The notes under the pieces were generated by a model, which saw only the letters and a list, made by a program, of their open reading frames with translations, did no database searches and had not been told where the DNA came from. A DNA stretch of 64,000 nt. Source: Streptomyces sp. NBC_01591. GTDB lineage: Bacteria > Actinomycetota > Actinomycetes > Streptomycetales > Streptomycetaceae. Below, piece by piece: positions 8,840-18,700 of this stretch. A program made the translations under genes and the position numbers. The stretch covers positions 7,812,001 through 7,876,000 of the forward strand of contig NZ_CP109327.1 in the NCBI RefSeq assembly GCF_035918155.1, read 5' to 3'. Each line of letters begins with the position of its first letter. The stretch's first letter is position 1.

Positions 8840-9472
8840 TCACCGTTGGGAATCCGGTGCCTCGCGGTGCGGTTCGATTTCCGGGGTGGGGGAGCTGTCG
8901 AGGGGGTGGCTTCGGCGGGTGAGGGTTTGGTTGAGCTGTTTTGCCAGGTGGGGGACGGTTGCCGGGGGTAGGTATGCCTCGGCGCCTGCGTCGAGCAGGC
9001 GTCGGACGGGGCCTTGGTAGCTGACTCCGAGTTCGTCGTCCTCGATTTCGGCGACGACGACCCGGGCCCTGGGGAACGCCGACCGCAGGCTCCCGATCAG
9101 CTGCGGGCTGACCGGCGGCACCAGCAGGACGTCGGCCGATACGGGAGCCGCGTGCATGTCGAGCACGATGTAGTCCGCGCCGAGTTGGTCGGAGAGCGAG
9201 GTGCGGGCCGAATCCGACAGCTTCATCGCCGTCACGACGACCGTGACGCCCTTGTCGGTGGCCGACGGCTCCTCATCGGCCGCGCTCGGCGTGACCGGAT
9301 CGATGACGGTGCCGATGACGACGGTGCCGGGGACGCCGGAGATCCTCGCGACCGGTTCGCCGTCCCGGGTGATCACCAGGTCCTCTCCAGGGGCGAGGGC
9401 GTCGATGCGTGCCATGACGTCCTCGGGCAATCGCGTCGCGTCGATCGCACGCGCGGCGCGTTCGTCAGTCAT
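8840..9472 (-). CDS. hypothetical protein with Phd-antitoxin-like N-terminal motif
   Basis: This 210-aa soluble protein has no signal peptide or membrane segment. Residues 20-50 (MARIDALAPGEDLVITRDGEPVARISG) resemble the DNA-binding fold of Phd/YefM antitoxins, whose hallmark is a G-x-x-x-x-I-T-x-x-G-x-P-V-A pattern. The remaining 150 residues look like an alpha/beta domain (YIVLDMHAAP, VVVAEIEDDELG) that I do not recognise. No toxin gene is adjacent. The family and function are unknown; the Phd resemblance is a visual impression only. Confidence 0.6.
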   Translation of the reverse strand: MTDERAARAIDATRLPEDVMARIDALAPGEDLVITRDGEPVARISGVPGTVVIGTVIDPVTPSAADEEPSATDKGVTVVVTAMKLSDSARTSLSDQLGADYIVLDMHAAPVSADVLLVPPVSPQLIGSLRSAFPRARVVVAEIEDDELGVSYQGPVRRLLDAGAEAYLPPATVPHLAKQLNQTLTRRSHPLDSSPTPEIEPHREAPDSQR

Positions 9473-9688
9473 CGGGTGCGGAACGAGGGCGGGTCGGAGC
9501 CCGGTGTGCGGCCGGGGCCGTGTGGTGGTGGGCTGTCCGGGGGGTGAGCGGTACCGGCCGGCCTGGTCCGATGGGTGCGGTGGACTGAAGGGGAAACGTC
9601 CTCACAGCGGCTGATCCTCCCATATCGGACAGGTGATCGCCGGGTGCTCAGCCGGGGCGATACGGATCACGTGCGCCAGTCGTGTGTC

Positions 9689-10231
9689 TCATCCGCTCAC
9701 TTCGGTGAGAATCCGTTCGGCCAGTTGCCGGGGACTCGCATCGTCCGTCAGCAGGACGACGGTGTCCGCCCCCAGTCGCTCCTCGCAGGCCATCGCGCTG
9801 TCGATCTGCCCGAGCCGCCACGTCCTCACCTCGGCGTCCCTCACCGGATCGTCCGGGTGCACGACCTGGTCGGTGATGCGTTGCGCGAGGAGTTCCCTGC
9901 TGACCGACAGCCAGACGTGCAGGACGTCATCGGTGTCCTTCCGGATGATGTCGAAGATCTCCCGCCGATAGGCGTCGTTCACCACGGTCATCGGGACGAC
10001 GAGAAGATGATCCGGATAGTGCCGTACGAACGCCGCGCACGACTGCGCCACGACATCGCGCCAACACGCCAGATCCTGGAAGTTCCCCGACTCCGGCATC
10101 GGCACCCATGCGCGGAGATGGAAACCGGCCTCTTCCGGGTCGAAGACGATGATCTTGCCGACGATCCGCGTCAGCTGGTCGGTGACGCTCGACTTGCCGG
10201 CCCCGAAAGGGCCGTTGATCCACACCAGCAA
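9689..10231 (-). CDS. TmrB-like P-loop ATPase, candidate self-resistance kinase
   Basis: This 180-aa protein starts LLVWINGPFGAGKSSV, with Walker A GPFGAGKSS. The following IIVFDPEEAGFHL, NFQDLACW and VVPMTVVNDAYRREIF are the pattern of the tunicamycin-resistance protein TmrB and relatives. Family members phosphorylate or bind nucleoside antibiotics. The start is TTG at 10231 with GGGAGAG just upstream; GTG at 10225 is the alternative. It is the distal gene of the nucleoside cluster, and a second TmrB-like protein lies at 30066-30623. Muraymycin producers also use a phosphotransferase for self-protection, so a resistance role here is a reasonable inference. Confidence 0.78.
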   Translation of the reverse strand: MLVWINGPFGAGKSSVTDQLTRIVGKIIVFDPEEAGFHLRAWVPMPESGNFQDLACWRDVVAQSCAAFVRHYPDHLLVVPMTVVNDAYRREIFDIIRKDTDDVLHVWLSVSRELLAQRITDQVVHPDDPVRDAEVRTWRLGQIDSAMACEERLGADTVVLLTDDASPRQLAERILTEVSG

Positions 10232-10285
10232 GCTTCTCTCCCGTACGGTTTGGCTCGCCCCGCTGGGCGAGCACGAAGGTCAGGT

Positions 10286-11506
10286 TCAGGGACGGGGACG
10301 GTGTCCGGGACAGCACCGGTCGACGAGCTCGTACTGGTGCAGAATCATGCCGACGCGTCCTGGCCACCGCGTGTCGAGGTCCCCCATCGAGGCCGCGCCC
10401 GCCAGCTCCACACAGACGGACAACGCCGTCCGCTCGTCGATGCCCGAGAAGGACGGATAGCTCGCGTTCACCAGACCCTGCAGCCAGTCGCGCAGCGCCC
10501 GGGTCTCGTCCCATCGCGCGAGCTCGATCCTGCGGTGCACGAAGCCCCGCCACAACAGCCACCTGTGCAGACGCTGCCGCTGTCCTTTGGTCCAGTACGG
10601 GAAGACCCCGCCGGACATGTCCGCCAGCTGTGCGGTGATCCCCTCCTGCAGCCGGCCGATCCCGGCGGCGGGAGCGGTCTCCAGCTCGACGCGGTAGAAC
10701 CGACCGCCCAGAGCCAGTACGCGTTCGACCTCGGTGGCCGCCAGCAACGGCTCCGTGCAGAAGTCGATGCTCTCGTGCTCGACGACCGCATCGAACGAGC
10801 CCGCGGCGAACGGCATCGCCATCATGTCGCCGTGCCGCACGTCCAGGCCGTCCCGGCGTCCCGCGTCGATCATCGCGCGCGATGCCTCGATCCCGGTGTA
10901 GGAGCCCGCGAAGGGCGCGACGTTGCGAGCGAGCCTGCCGGTGCCCGTGCCCAGTTCCAGGACGCGGTGCGAGCCGAGGAAGTCCTTGGCGAAACCGCGC
11001 AGCACGTCGTTGAACCGCTCGGTCACCTGCCGCGCCGGGCCATACCGCCGTGCCAGCTCCGGCCCGTAGAGCGCGCCGTCGGAAGGCCGTGTCCCGGCGG
11101 GCCTGTCCGGGGCGATGCGTACGCCGGTGAGGCAACGCTGGTTGGCGTCGAACCAGCCGACGCACTCCAGCGCCGCCCGCACCGTCATCCGCTCGAACCG
11201 GGCGTGCCCCGCCAGCTCCGGGGGCAGGCCACCGAAAGCGAGGGTGCAGCCGTCGCCCCCGCCCCGCAGCCGTACGTACGCGCACGCGGCGATCAGCGTC
11301 GTCGTCTCGTCGGCGGTGATCGGTTCGTCCGGCCGGGCGGCGGCCGAGTACCGCGCCGCCACGTCGGCGACCGGGGGCAGGACCTGCTCCGCCAGCGATC
11401 TCAGCGTCGCGGCCCGCCATGGCGGAACGTAGTGGAACCGGCTGTCGCACGGTGGAACGGCAGCGCTGTCGCCCGCCTCGCGCACGACCTCGATCGCGGA
11501 GCTCAC
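10286..11506 (-). CDS. class I SAM-dependent methyltransferase
   Basis: The protein is 406 aa, longer than a minimal methyltransferase because of a roughly 180-aa N-terminal region without clear similarity. The SAM motif I is VLELGTGTGRLARNV, followed by GIEASRAMIDAGRR, DVRHGDMMAMPF and FDAVVEHES. The GTG start at 11506 overlaps the stop of the upstream oxidoreductase gene (GTGA), so the two are coupled. In the cluster it could N- or O-methylate the nucleoside scaffold or a peptide. The acceptor is not predictable. Confidence 0.8.
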   Translation of the reverse strand: MSSAIEVVREAGDSAAVPPCDSRFHYVPPWRAATLRSLAEQVLPPVADVAARYSAAARPDEPITADETTTLIAACAYVRLRGGGDGCTLAFGGLPPELAGHARFERMTVRAALECVGWFDANQRCLTGVRIAPDRPAGTRPSDGALYGPELARRYGPARQVTERFNDVLRGFAKDFLGSHRVLELGTGTGRLARNVAPFAGSYTGIEASRAMIDAGRRDGLDVRHGDMMAMPFAAGSFDAVVEHESIDFCTEPLLAATEVERVLALGGRFYRVELETAPAAGIGRLQEGITAQLADMSGGVFPYWTKGQRQRLHRWLLWRGFVHRRIELARWDETRALRDWLQGLVNASYPSFSGIDERTALSVCVELAGAASMGDLDTRWPGRVGMILHQYELVDRCCPGHRPRP

Positions 11507-12528
11507 CGGCCGGTCCGCTCGCCGGGGAGTGCCTTCGGCCCGCCTGCCTGTCCGGTGTCACCCGGCCAGATGAGGACGAGGTTGCCGCGCACATCGCCGT
11601 CCGCAAGCCGTTTGAGCGCCGCGCGTGCCTCCTGGGCCGGCAGCACATCGTCCACCAGCGGTCTGATGCCGGTGGTGCGCATCAACGTCAGCATGCGCCC
11701 GTACTCCTCCCTCGTTCCGCTGAAGGAGCCGACGACGTTGATCTGGTGGAAGTAGATCCGGTGCAGCCGGGCAGGCGGCACATCACCCGTCGTCGCGCCC
11801 GCGACAACCACCGTGCCGCCGTGCCGGACGCTGCGCAGCGTGTGCGTCCACGTCTCCCTGCCCACACTGTCGATCACCGCGTCGACCGGTTCGGGCAGTT
11901 CGGCCCCCGGTTCGTACGTGGCGCTCGCCCCCAGCCGGCGGGCCAGGGCCCGCTTGTCGGCGGACCGGCCGGTGACCCAGGTGCGCACGCCGCTCGCCGA
12001 GGCCAGGCTGATCAGCGCGGTGGAGAGCCCGCCCGCGGCGCCCTGGACGAGCACCGTGTCCCCGGGACGCAGCGCCGCCTTCGTGAACAGCATCCGGTAT
12101 GCGGGAAGCCAGGTGCACACCAGGCACGCCGCCTCCTCCCAGGACAGGTGTTCCGGGACCGGCAGCAGGCTCTCCGGGGGAGCGGCGACGTACTCGGCGA
12201 GAGTGCCCGGCCGGGCACCGACGAGCTGCGCCGCGGGCATCGCCAGCGTCTCGTCGCTCATGCCAGGCGGGGAATCGAGAAGCGGATACAGCACCACTCT
12301 CGTCCCGTCCGGCCGTTCCCCCGCCGCTTCGCAGCCGAGGATGCGCGGGTACTGGTCACGGTTGATCCCGACGCCGCGCAGGGTCCAGAGATCCTTGTGG
12401 TTCAGGGAAGCCGCCCGGACCTCCACCCGCACCCAGCCCGGAGGCACCTCGGGATCGGGGCGGTGCCCGACGACAACAGTGGACAACGGGTCGTCAGGAT
12501 CGGGGGCGGTTGCGAACACGGCCTTCAT
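11503..12528 (-). CDS. MDR-family zinc-less alcohol dehydrogenase/quinone oxidoreductase
   Basis: This 341-aa medium-chain dehydrogenase/reductase starts MKAVFATAPDPDDPL at an ATG preceded by GGACGAGG. It shows SLNHKDLWTLRGVG, ILGCEAAGE, GDTVLVQGAAGGLSTALISLA (the NAD(P)-binding turn) and GGTVVVAGATTG. The catalytic zinc ligands of alcohol dehydrogenases are not obvious. Such enzymes reduce activated double bonds or oxidise alcohols with NAD(P)H. It is coupled to the methyltransferase downstream and follows the protease-like gene by 56 nt. Its place in the pathway is unknown. Confidence 0.8.
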   Translation of the reverse strand: MKAVFATAPDPDDPLSTVVVGHRPDPEVPPGWVRVEVRAASLNHKDLWTLRGVGINRDQYPRILGCEAAGERPDGTRVVLYPLLDSPPGMSDETLAMPAAQLVGARPGTLAEYVAAPPESLLPVPEHLSWEEAACLVCTWLPAYRMLFTKAALRPGDTVLVQGAAGGLSTALISLASASGVRTWVTGRSADKRALARRLGASATYEPGAELPEPVDAVIDSVGRETWTHTLRSVRHGGTVVVAGATTGDVPPARLHRIYFHQINVVGSFSGTREEYGRMLTLMRTTGIRPLVDDVLPAQEARAALKRLADGDVRGNLVLIWPGDTGQAGGPKALPGERTGR

Positions 12529-12584
12529 GAGTCCTCGTCCTTGGACTGTCCGACAGCGATACCACGCATATGACTTCCTTCGCG

Positions 12585-14411
12585 TCAGTGGGACGGAGAG
12601 CCGAGCAGCTCGGCCGACGGCACGGTCGCGCGCGCGAACCACATTGCGAATCCGGACACCACCAGCGCCCGCACCCGCAGCGAGGGCCCGGTGCCGCCCG
12701 TATCGCAGCGCACGCGCACCTCGTTACCTGCCGCGATGCTGTGCACGCTTCTGGTGTGCAGGCCCCCGGCGCCGTCGTCGACGTCGACGACCACCCGCGC
12801 GGACGGGGCCGGGCGCGCGCCGCCGGAGAGCCGCGCGCCGTCGGAGGGCCGCGTACCGCCGAAGAACCGCACGCCGACCACCCCCGGCTCCTCCACGGTG
12901 ATCAGGGGGAACCGCTCTCCGTCCGACGACCTCGCCAGGTGTCCGCAGACATCGCACCGCGCCCAGAAGCACTCCCGGTCGTCCGCCGCACCCCGGGCCG
13001 TGCCCACGCGGACCGGGAGCCCGCACAACCGACAGGCGCACAGCACCTGTGACCCCGTGGGCCCGAAGAGCAGCCCGGTCTTCATGGCGCGCTCGACGGC
13101 CCGGGCGCCGATCGCGGGCACGCTCGCCACGAAGGAGACCAACTCCCGCTCGAACCGTTCGGCGAGGCCCTCCACCCTGGCGACGCAGCGGGTGAACTCG
13201 GCCCGGACGGTCTCGCCGTACAGCGTCCGTTCGTTCGCCACCGACAGCACCGCGGCGGCCCGTACCGCCCAGCCCGAGGCACTGTCGATCCCGCGCGCGC
13301 AGGCGTCCAGCGCCTCGCGCGCGGCAGGGCCTCCCGCCAGACGCAGGGAGACGACCCTGCCACGCGCGTCGTCGACCGTCCGCGTCAGCGCCAGCAGCCG
13401 CTCCCTGTCCTCGGACAGACGCGCCAACCCCGTCTCGATGTCCTTGAGTTCGCCGCCCAGGGACACGACGGTCGCCTTCCGGTCCGGAATACCGCGGCTG
13501 TGCCGCAGCAGGACCGGGTCGCCCAGACACAGGGTCCCCGCCGACCGGTCGGCTCCGTCCGGAGCGGCCCCGCCGAGCTGAGCCAGCTCGTGGCCCACGA
13601 TCGCCCGGCGCGACGTCGGCATGCGGTGGAGCGATCCGCACAGCGTCGCCGCATAGGAACTCGCGAAGGAGTCCACGAAGTTGGTCGCGGGCAGACTGCG
13701 CCGCCAGTCCGGGATCAGTGCTCCGCACGATCCCAGATGGATCCATGCGCAGCGGATGTCGTCGAGCCTGCACAGCCTGAGACCGTGCTGCGCGCACTCG
13801 CAGTCCTGCGCGGGGAAGCCGCTCGCACTGTGCGCGCAGACGAACCTGTCGCCGATCTTGACGTGCGATTCGTTGCCGTGGCCGTACACGGAGACGCTGT
13901 GCACGCCTTCCGCACTGGGATCGGCGAATTCCGCCGCATCGCCCACGACGGACGACGAGTCGGCGGCGTCGACGAAGACGTGCTTCCCGGCCCGTATCCG
14001 TCTGGCCAGCGCCATACGCCGGAGCATGAAGCCCAGTTCCCCAGTGGAGCGTGCCGGTAACGTGCCCACCGGGAGTCCGATCCGGCGCCCGAAGTCCACG
14101 ATGTCCCCGGCGAGCCGGAGATCGAACCCCTGCCGGGCGACGACCACCAGGACGTACTTCGCCGACGGCGGGACCGACCGCTCGGCGGAACCCCGCCGCC
14201 AGTCGTCGAGCGAGGTCTGCGCGACCGCACGGCATCCGATGGCGGCCAGGTCGGCATCGTGCGGAAGAAGATCACGGCCCATGACGACCACCGCGCCCTC
14301 GGGCCACGCCTGTTCGGTTCCACGCCCGCCCGGCCGGGACGCGTACCATTCCAGCACTTCCTGCTGCCGCTTGTCGGCCAGGCCGGTGGCGGCTCGGTGT
14401 GAAGGGCCCAC
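12585..14411 (-). CDS. putative caspase/CHAT/gingipain-like cysteine protease with C-terminal zinc ribbon
   Basis: This 608-aa protein has no signal peptide. A His in VSVYGHGNESH (about H178) is followed 51 residues later by a Cys in IHLGSCGAL (about C229). That H...C spacing with GHG and SCG at strand ends is the layout of the caspase-fold clan (CHAT, gingipain). Downstream are a helical, coiled-coil-like segment (about 320-440) and a C-x2-C...C-x2-C ribbon (C460/C463, C486/C489). The GTG start has AGAGGAG 4-5 nt upstream and follows the small-peptide gene stop by 18 nt. I infer a role in cleaving or handling that peptide. Sequence similarity is to motifs only, so another hydrolase fold or an inactive homologue is possible. 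Confidence 0.5.
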   Translation of the reverse strand: MGPSHRAATGLADKRQQEVLEWYASRPGGRGTEQAWPEGAVVVMGRDLLPHDADLAAIGCRAVAQTSLDDWRRGSAERSVPPSAKYVLVVVARQGFDLRLAGDIVDFGRRIGLPVGTLPARSTGELGFMLRRMALARRIRAGKHVFVDAADSSSVVGDAAEFADPSAEGVHSVSVYGHGNESHVKIGDRFVCAHSASGFPAQDCECAQHGLRLCRLDDIRCAWIHLGSCGALIPDWRRSLPATNFVDSFASSYAATLCGSLHRMPTSRRAIVGHELAQLGGAAPDGADRSAGTLCLGDPVLLRHSRGIPDRKATVVSLGGELKDIETGLARLSEDRERLLALTRTVDDARGRVVSLRLAGGPAAREALDACARGIDSASGWAVRAAAVLSVANERTLYGETVRAEFTRCVARVEGLAERFERELVSFVASVPAIGARAVERAMKTGLLFGPTGSQVLCACRLCGLPVRVGTARGAADDRECFWARCDVCGHLARSSDGERFPLITVEEPGVVGVRFFGGTRPSDGARLSGGARPAPSARVVVDVDDGAGGLHTRSVHSIAAGNEVRVRCDTGGTGPSLRVRALVVSGFAMWFARATVPSAELLGSPSH

Positions 14412-14429
14412 AACGCTCCTCTGGATTCT

Positions 14430-14618
14430 CTAGATCCCCGGGTACGGGGCCAGTTCGTCCAGCGAGAGCACCGACCCGACGTTCTCGTCCGGTACGTCGT
14501 CGAACCAGTCGGGGTCGTCCTCGGCAGCGGCGCCCGTGGGTTTGGCCGGCCCGGTCGGCCCGCCCGGCCGGATCGGGTCGTGCCGCTCGTCGTCGCGTGC
14601 CTGCTCGGCGTCCTGCAC
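14430..14618 (-). CDS. 62-aa acidic peptide, candidate precursor or scaffold peptide
   Basis: The start is GTG at 14618 because a consensus AGGAGG lies 6 nt upstream. The peptide begins (M)QDAEQARDDERHDP, continues with a Pro/Gly-rich linker, then an acidic aromatic segment (EDDPDWFDDVPDEN) and ends SLDELAPYPGI. Codons are about 90% G/C in the third position, like neighbouring genes, so it is genuinely coding. It has no Cys, signal peptide or known domain. Highly acidic leader-like composition, a short C-terminal tail and position between an SGNH hydrolase gene and a protease-like gene fit a ribosomal precursor or a peptide scaffold. An upstream in-frame ATG (14633) lacks a proper ribosome site. 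The function is unproven. Confidence 0.65.
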   Translation of the reverse strand: MQDAEQARDDERHDPIRPGGPTGPAKPTGAAAEDDPDWFDDVPDENVGSVLSLDELAPYPGI

Positions 14619-14704
14619 AGCGTTCCTCCTCATCGGGCGAATGTCGCCCGTCGTCTGTTGTCGTGCCTGTTCGCCCTGCTTGCCCGTCACGGGATCGACG
14701 AGCG

Positions 14705-15739
14705 CTACCCCACGCGTGCGCGGATCTGCTCCGCCAGGTACTCCCCGTACCGGCGGTGTGCGCTCGATGTCAGGTGGATGCCGTCGGCGAGGAAATCGGA
14801 CTCGTCGACGTCCGACCACTGGCGCACGTGGTGGACCCTGTTGTCGCCCCACTCCATGACCGACTCCACGGTGGCGTAGTGCACCTCCGCCCACTCTGCG
14901 GCGGTCAGCCCGCCCGGGCCCTTGCGGTCGCGGTACCGAGGACTCGCCGGTGGCATGAGTACGACCACCGCGCAGTCGGGCACGGCGTCGATGACGCGTT
15001 TCACGAAGCCGAGCATGTTCGTGAGGTACGTGTACTGATTCAGCGATCCGGTGAGATAGACCATGCCGCCGACCGCCATGGTCAGGTAGCGCGGACGCAG
15101 CTCGGCGATCAGATCCGCGAACACCGGTTCCAGGTGCGTGCCCTTGCCCCGGGCCAGCGACACCAGGTCGAGATCGTCGCGCCACCGGCTCGACTGGACG
15201 TAGCTGGTCAGAGGCGAGTCCGCACCCATCCCCTGCGACAGCGAACCGCCGTAGTGCACCCACCGCTTCGGGTTCGGGGCCGGAACGGACGCCGTCGCGC
15301 CCTCGTCGACCCGCAGGCCGATCAGGCGGAACTGGGCGTAGAGCGGCAGCCAGAGCTCGACCCGCCGGTCGCCACCGCTCTCGTTCCCGAGGTCGAGTCG
15401 CAGGGTCTCCTCGCTCTTGGAGGCCGACAACGCATGCCGGCCGAGGCGGCGCCCGTCCACCACCACGTCGACGGACTCCAGCTGTTCGATGTCCTCGGCG
15501 AGGTCGACGATGTTGTCCGGGCACCGCGAGCACAGGTAGTCCAGCTCGATGTGCTCCGTGTCCGTCATCAGCACGATGGCCACCCCGGACGGCATTCCCG
15601 CCCGTCCGATGCCGCCTTCCGGGAAGTACAACCGGGCCCGGTCGAAGGGCACCCGCCACGGTGCCACCCAGTTCTCGCCCCGCTGCAACGACACCGCCCC
15701 GTTGAACCGGAACCCCTCACCACAGGTCAGTGACTTCAC
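14705..15739 (-). CDS. SGNH/GDSL-type hydrolase or acyltransferase
   Basis: This 344-aa cytoplasmic protein has a roughly 150-aa N-terminal beta-rich domain. The SGNH fold follows: block I VHYGGSLSQGM (catalytic Ser), TMAVGGMVYL, VLMPPASPRYR and the terminal dyad DGIHLTSSAHRRY (Asp and His). A GTG start with strong AGGAGG overlaps the ABC exporter stop (GTGA). Family members cleave or transfer ester-linked acyl groups. In liponucleoside clusters comparable enzymes act on acyl decorations, so acylation or deacylation of the nucleoside core is the best guess. Confidence 0.78.
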   Translation of the reverse strand: MKSLTCGEGFRFNGAVSLQRGENWVAPWRVPFDRARLYFPEGGIGRAGMPSGVAIVLMTDTEHIELDYLCSRCPDNIVDLAEDIEQLESVDVVVDGRRLGRHALSASKSEETLRLDLGNESGGDRRVELWLPLYAQFRLIGLRVDEGATASVPAPNPKRWVHYGGSLSQGMGADSPLTSYVQSSRWRDDLDLVSLARGKGTHLEPVFADLIAELRPRYLTMAVGGMVYLTGSLNQYTYLTNMLGFVKRVIDAVPDCAVVVLMPPASPRYRDRKGPGGLTAAEWAEVHYATVESVMEWGDNRVHHVRQWSDVDESDFLADGIHLTSSAHRRYGEYLAEQIRARVG

Positions 15740-18700
15740 GTCCTACCTCCTCGTTCTCGGTCGATCGTTGCTCCGTCGTGTCCGGAGGCGGCCCACAGCT
15801 CCGCGTACAGCCCGCCCGATCCCAGCAGGGACTCGTGCCCGCCGACCTCCAGCAGGCGGCCCCGCTCGACCACGGCGATGACGTCCGCCTGCGCGGCGGT
15901 GGCCAGCCGATGGGCGACCAGGACGGTCTTCCGTCCGCTCCGGTCACCGCGCAGGGCGTTGACGACGCTGCGTTCCGATTCCAGGTCCAGTGCTCCGGTG
16001 GCCTCGTCCAGCAGCAGGAGTTCGGGGCACGACACGAGCGCCCGCAGTACGGCGACCACCTGCCGCTGTCCGGCGGACAGGGCGGCTCCCCGAGGGCCGA
16101 TGTCGTAGTCCAGTCCGCCGGGCAGGGAGTCGATCAGTTCGGACACGCCGAACGACCGGACGATCTCCATGATCTCCGCGGGGGACGCGCCGGGACGTCC
16201 GAACGCGATGTTCTCGCCGACGGAACCGCTGAACAGATGCGCCTCCTGCGGCACGATGGCGGTCCGCAGCCGGTAGTCGCGCAGCGGGATCGCGTCGACG
16301 TCCACGCCGCCGACGCGGATCGCCCCCCGCTGCGGGCGGTAGAACCGTGCCAGCAGCTTGATGATGGTCGACTTGCCCGCGCCCGTCGGGCCGACGACGG
16401 CGAGCGACGTCCCCGGCGGAATGTCGAGGACGATATCCAGGAGCGAATACGGGGCGTCCTCCCGGTACTTGAAGCCGACCCGGTCGAAGCGGATGTCCGC
16501 ACCGACGCGCGAAGCGCCGGCCGGTGCGCCGCCGACCGCCTCCCCGACCGCCTTCCCGACCGTCTTCCCGACCGGCTCCTCGGTCGGCTCCGACAGCAGC
16601 CCGTTGACGCGCCGGACTCCCACCCTGGCCTGCTGGGCGCTGTCGTAGACCGTCGCGATCTGCTGGATCGGGTAATACAGCATGGAGAGGTACAGGATGA
16701 GAGCGGTGACGGTCCCGCTGTCGGTGACGGTCCCGCTGTCGGAGACGGTCCCGCTGTCGGAGACGCCCGCCCGGGGCAGTCCGTCCGCCGCGGCCGGCAG
16801 CAGCACGCAGATCAGCGCCACGTCGATGGTCAGCGCCACCAGGGGAAAGAACCACGCCACAGCACGCTGCCCGACCTGGCGCTCGTCGCGGTATGCCGCC
16901 GACTTCTCCGCGAACTCCGCGACGATCCGCCCGGTGCAGCGGAAGATCTGCGCCGTACGGATGCCGTGTGCCTTCTCGTGCAGGTCGGCGTTGACTGCCG
17001 CGAGCAGCTCCCTCGCCCTGGGATACGACCGGGAGACGACGCGCTGGAACACGGCCGCCCCGACCAGCACCACACCCCCTGCCCCCGCCAGGACGAGCCA
17101 GTAGCCCGGCGCGATCCAGACCACGACCAGGCCGACCCCGAGCACCAGCAACAGGTTGACGACCAGGGACAGCAGACCCGTCTGCACGAACGCGGACAGC
17201 GAGTCGATGTCCGCCGTCATCCGGGTCAGCAGCCCTCCCGACCGCACCCGGTCCACGTAGGGCAGCGGGAGGCGCTGGATGTGACGGAAGCACCGCAGGC
17301 GTACGGCGAACAGCACGCGGTCGCACACCTGCGTGGTCGTACGGATGGTTCCCCACCCCGCGGCCCAGCTCACCGCGGTGACCGCGAGTCCCAGTGCGAA
17401 CAGCGCCCCGACCGCCGTCGCGTCACCCTCCGCCGAACGCCCGAGGACGGCCCGGGCCACCGCCGGAAGCGTCACGGCCGCGACGACCTCGACGCCGATG
17501 CACACGACCGCCGCGAGGGCCAGCAGGCGGACCGGCCGCAGCGCCTCCCCGAAGCCGAACGGGCCGTCCCGCCGCCCGCTCCTGAGATCCGATTCCGTAG
17601 GCTCGTCCACGACCTCGGGCGGACGGGCGGCGTACGCCCCGAGCGCCGCGGCCGAATCCCCCTGGTTCCCGGCCCGTGCCCGGCCCGGCCCGCCGTTCGC
17701 CGACGGTGCCTCGCACGCGTCCCGCTCGCCGCCCGCGATCTCGTCGGCGCCGAGCGTCGGTGTCCCCGTTTCCTCTCCCATCAGGGCCTTCAACCGCACG
17801 GAACGCTCCATGAGGTCCGCGGCGCCACCGTGCTCGACCACGCGACCGCCCTCGACGACCGCGATCCGGTCGGCGAGCGACAGCACCACCCGCCGTCGGC
17901 CGGTCACGACGACGGTGCACCCGCCCCGGAGCCGCCGCCGCAGGGCATCGAGCACCCGCGCCTCCGTCAGGGTGTCCAGGGCGGACGTCGCGTCGTCGAG
18001 CACCAACAGGCCCGGTGAGTTGTACAGCGCCCTGGCGAGGGCGATCCGCTGCCGCTCGCCCCCGGAGAGCCGGGCCCCACCCTCGCCGACGTGGGTCCGG
18101 TCCCCGTCCGGCAGGCGGTCGAGCATCGTGTCCACAGCCGCGTCGGCGACCGCCGACGCGTACCGGTCGCCGCGGAACTCCCGGCCCAGAAGGATGTTGT
18201 CCCTGATGGTGCCGGAGAACAGGAACGGCTCCTGTGTCACCAGTACGGCATCGGGGTCGCCCGGAGCCGCCGCCCTGGAGCCGCCCGCACGGTCGAGGAG
18301 TTCGACCTGCCCCGAGCTGTGCCGATACTGCCCCTGGAGCAGCAGCCCGAGGACCGACTTCCCGGAGCCGGCCCGGCCCGCGACACCGAGGCACTCCCCG
18401 GGCGCGACCGTGAGGCTCATGCCCCGCAGTACGTCCCGTGCCTCCGGCCCGAGCGTCAGCCCGACGTCGGACAGTACTACCCCGAGACTGCCGCCGCGGC
18501 CGGTCCGGGAGCCGTCGCCGACCGTGTCCGGCTCGTGGCCGCCGCTGTCGATGATCGCGTGGATACGGTCGGCGGACGACCGGGCGAGCGCGAGCGCGGA
18601 GACCACCCCGGCCAGCAGCCGGACCAGCCCGGTCATGGTGAGCAGGTACGTGGCGAACACGACGAAGGTGCCGACGCCGATATCGCCCCGCAGGGTCATT

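Noticed and set aside
9689..10231. Adenylylsulfate or shikimate kinase for the P-loop protein
   Set aside because: The segment order after the P-loop fits TmrB-like proteins better and lacks the signature regions of those kinases.
14430..15659. Long minus-strand ORF covering the SGNH gene region in another frame
   Set aside because: Arg/Pro/Gly-rich shadow translation; only its final 62 codons have a ribosome site and coding-like third positions and were kept as the peptide gene.
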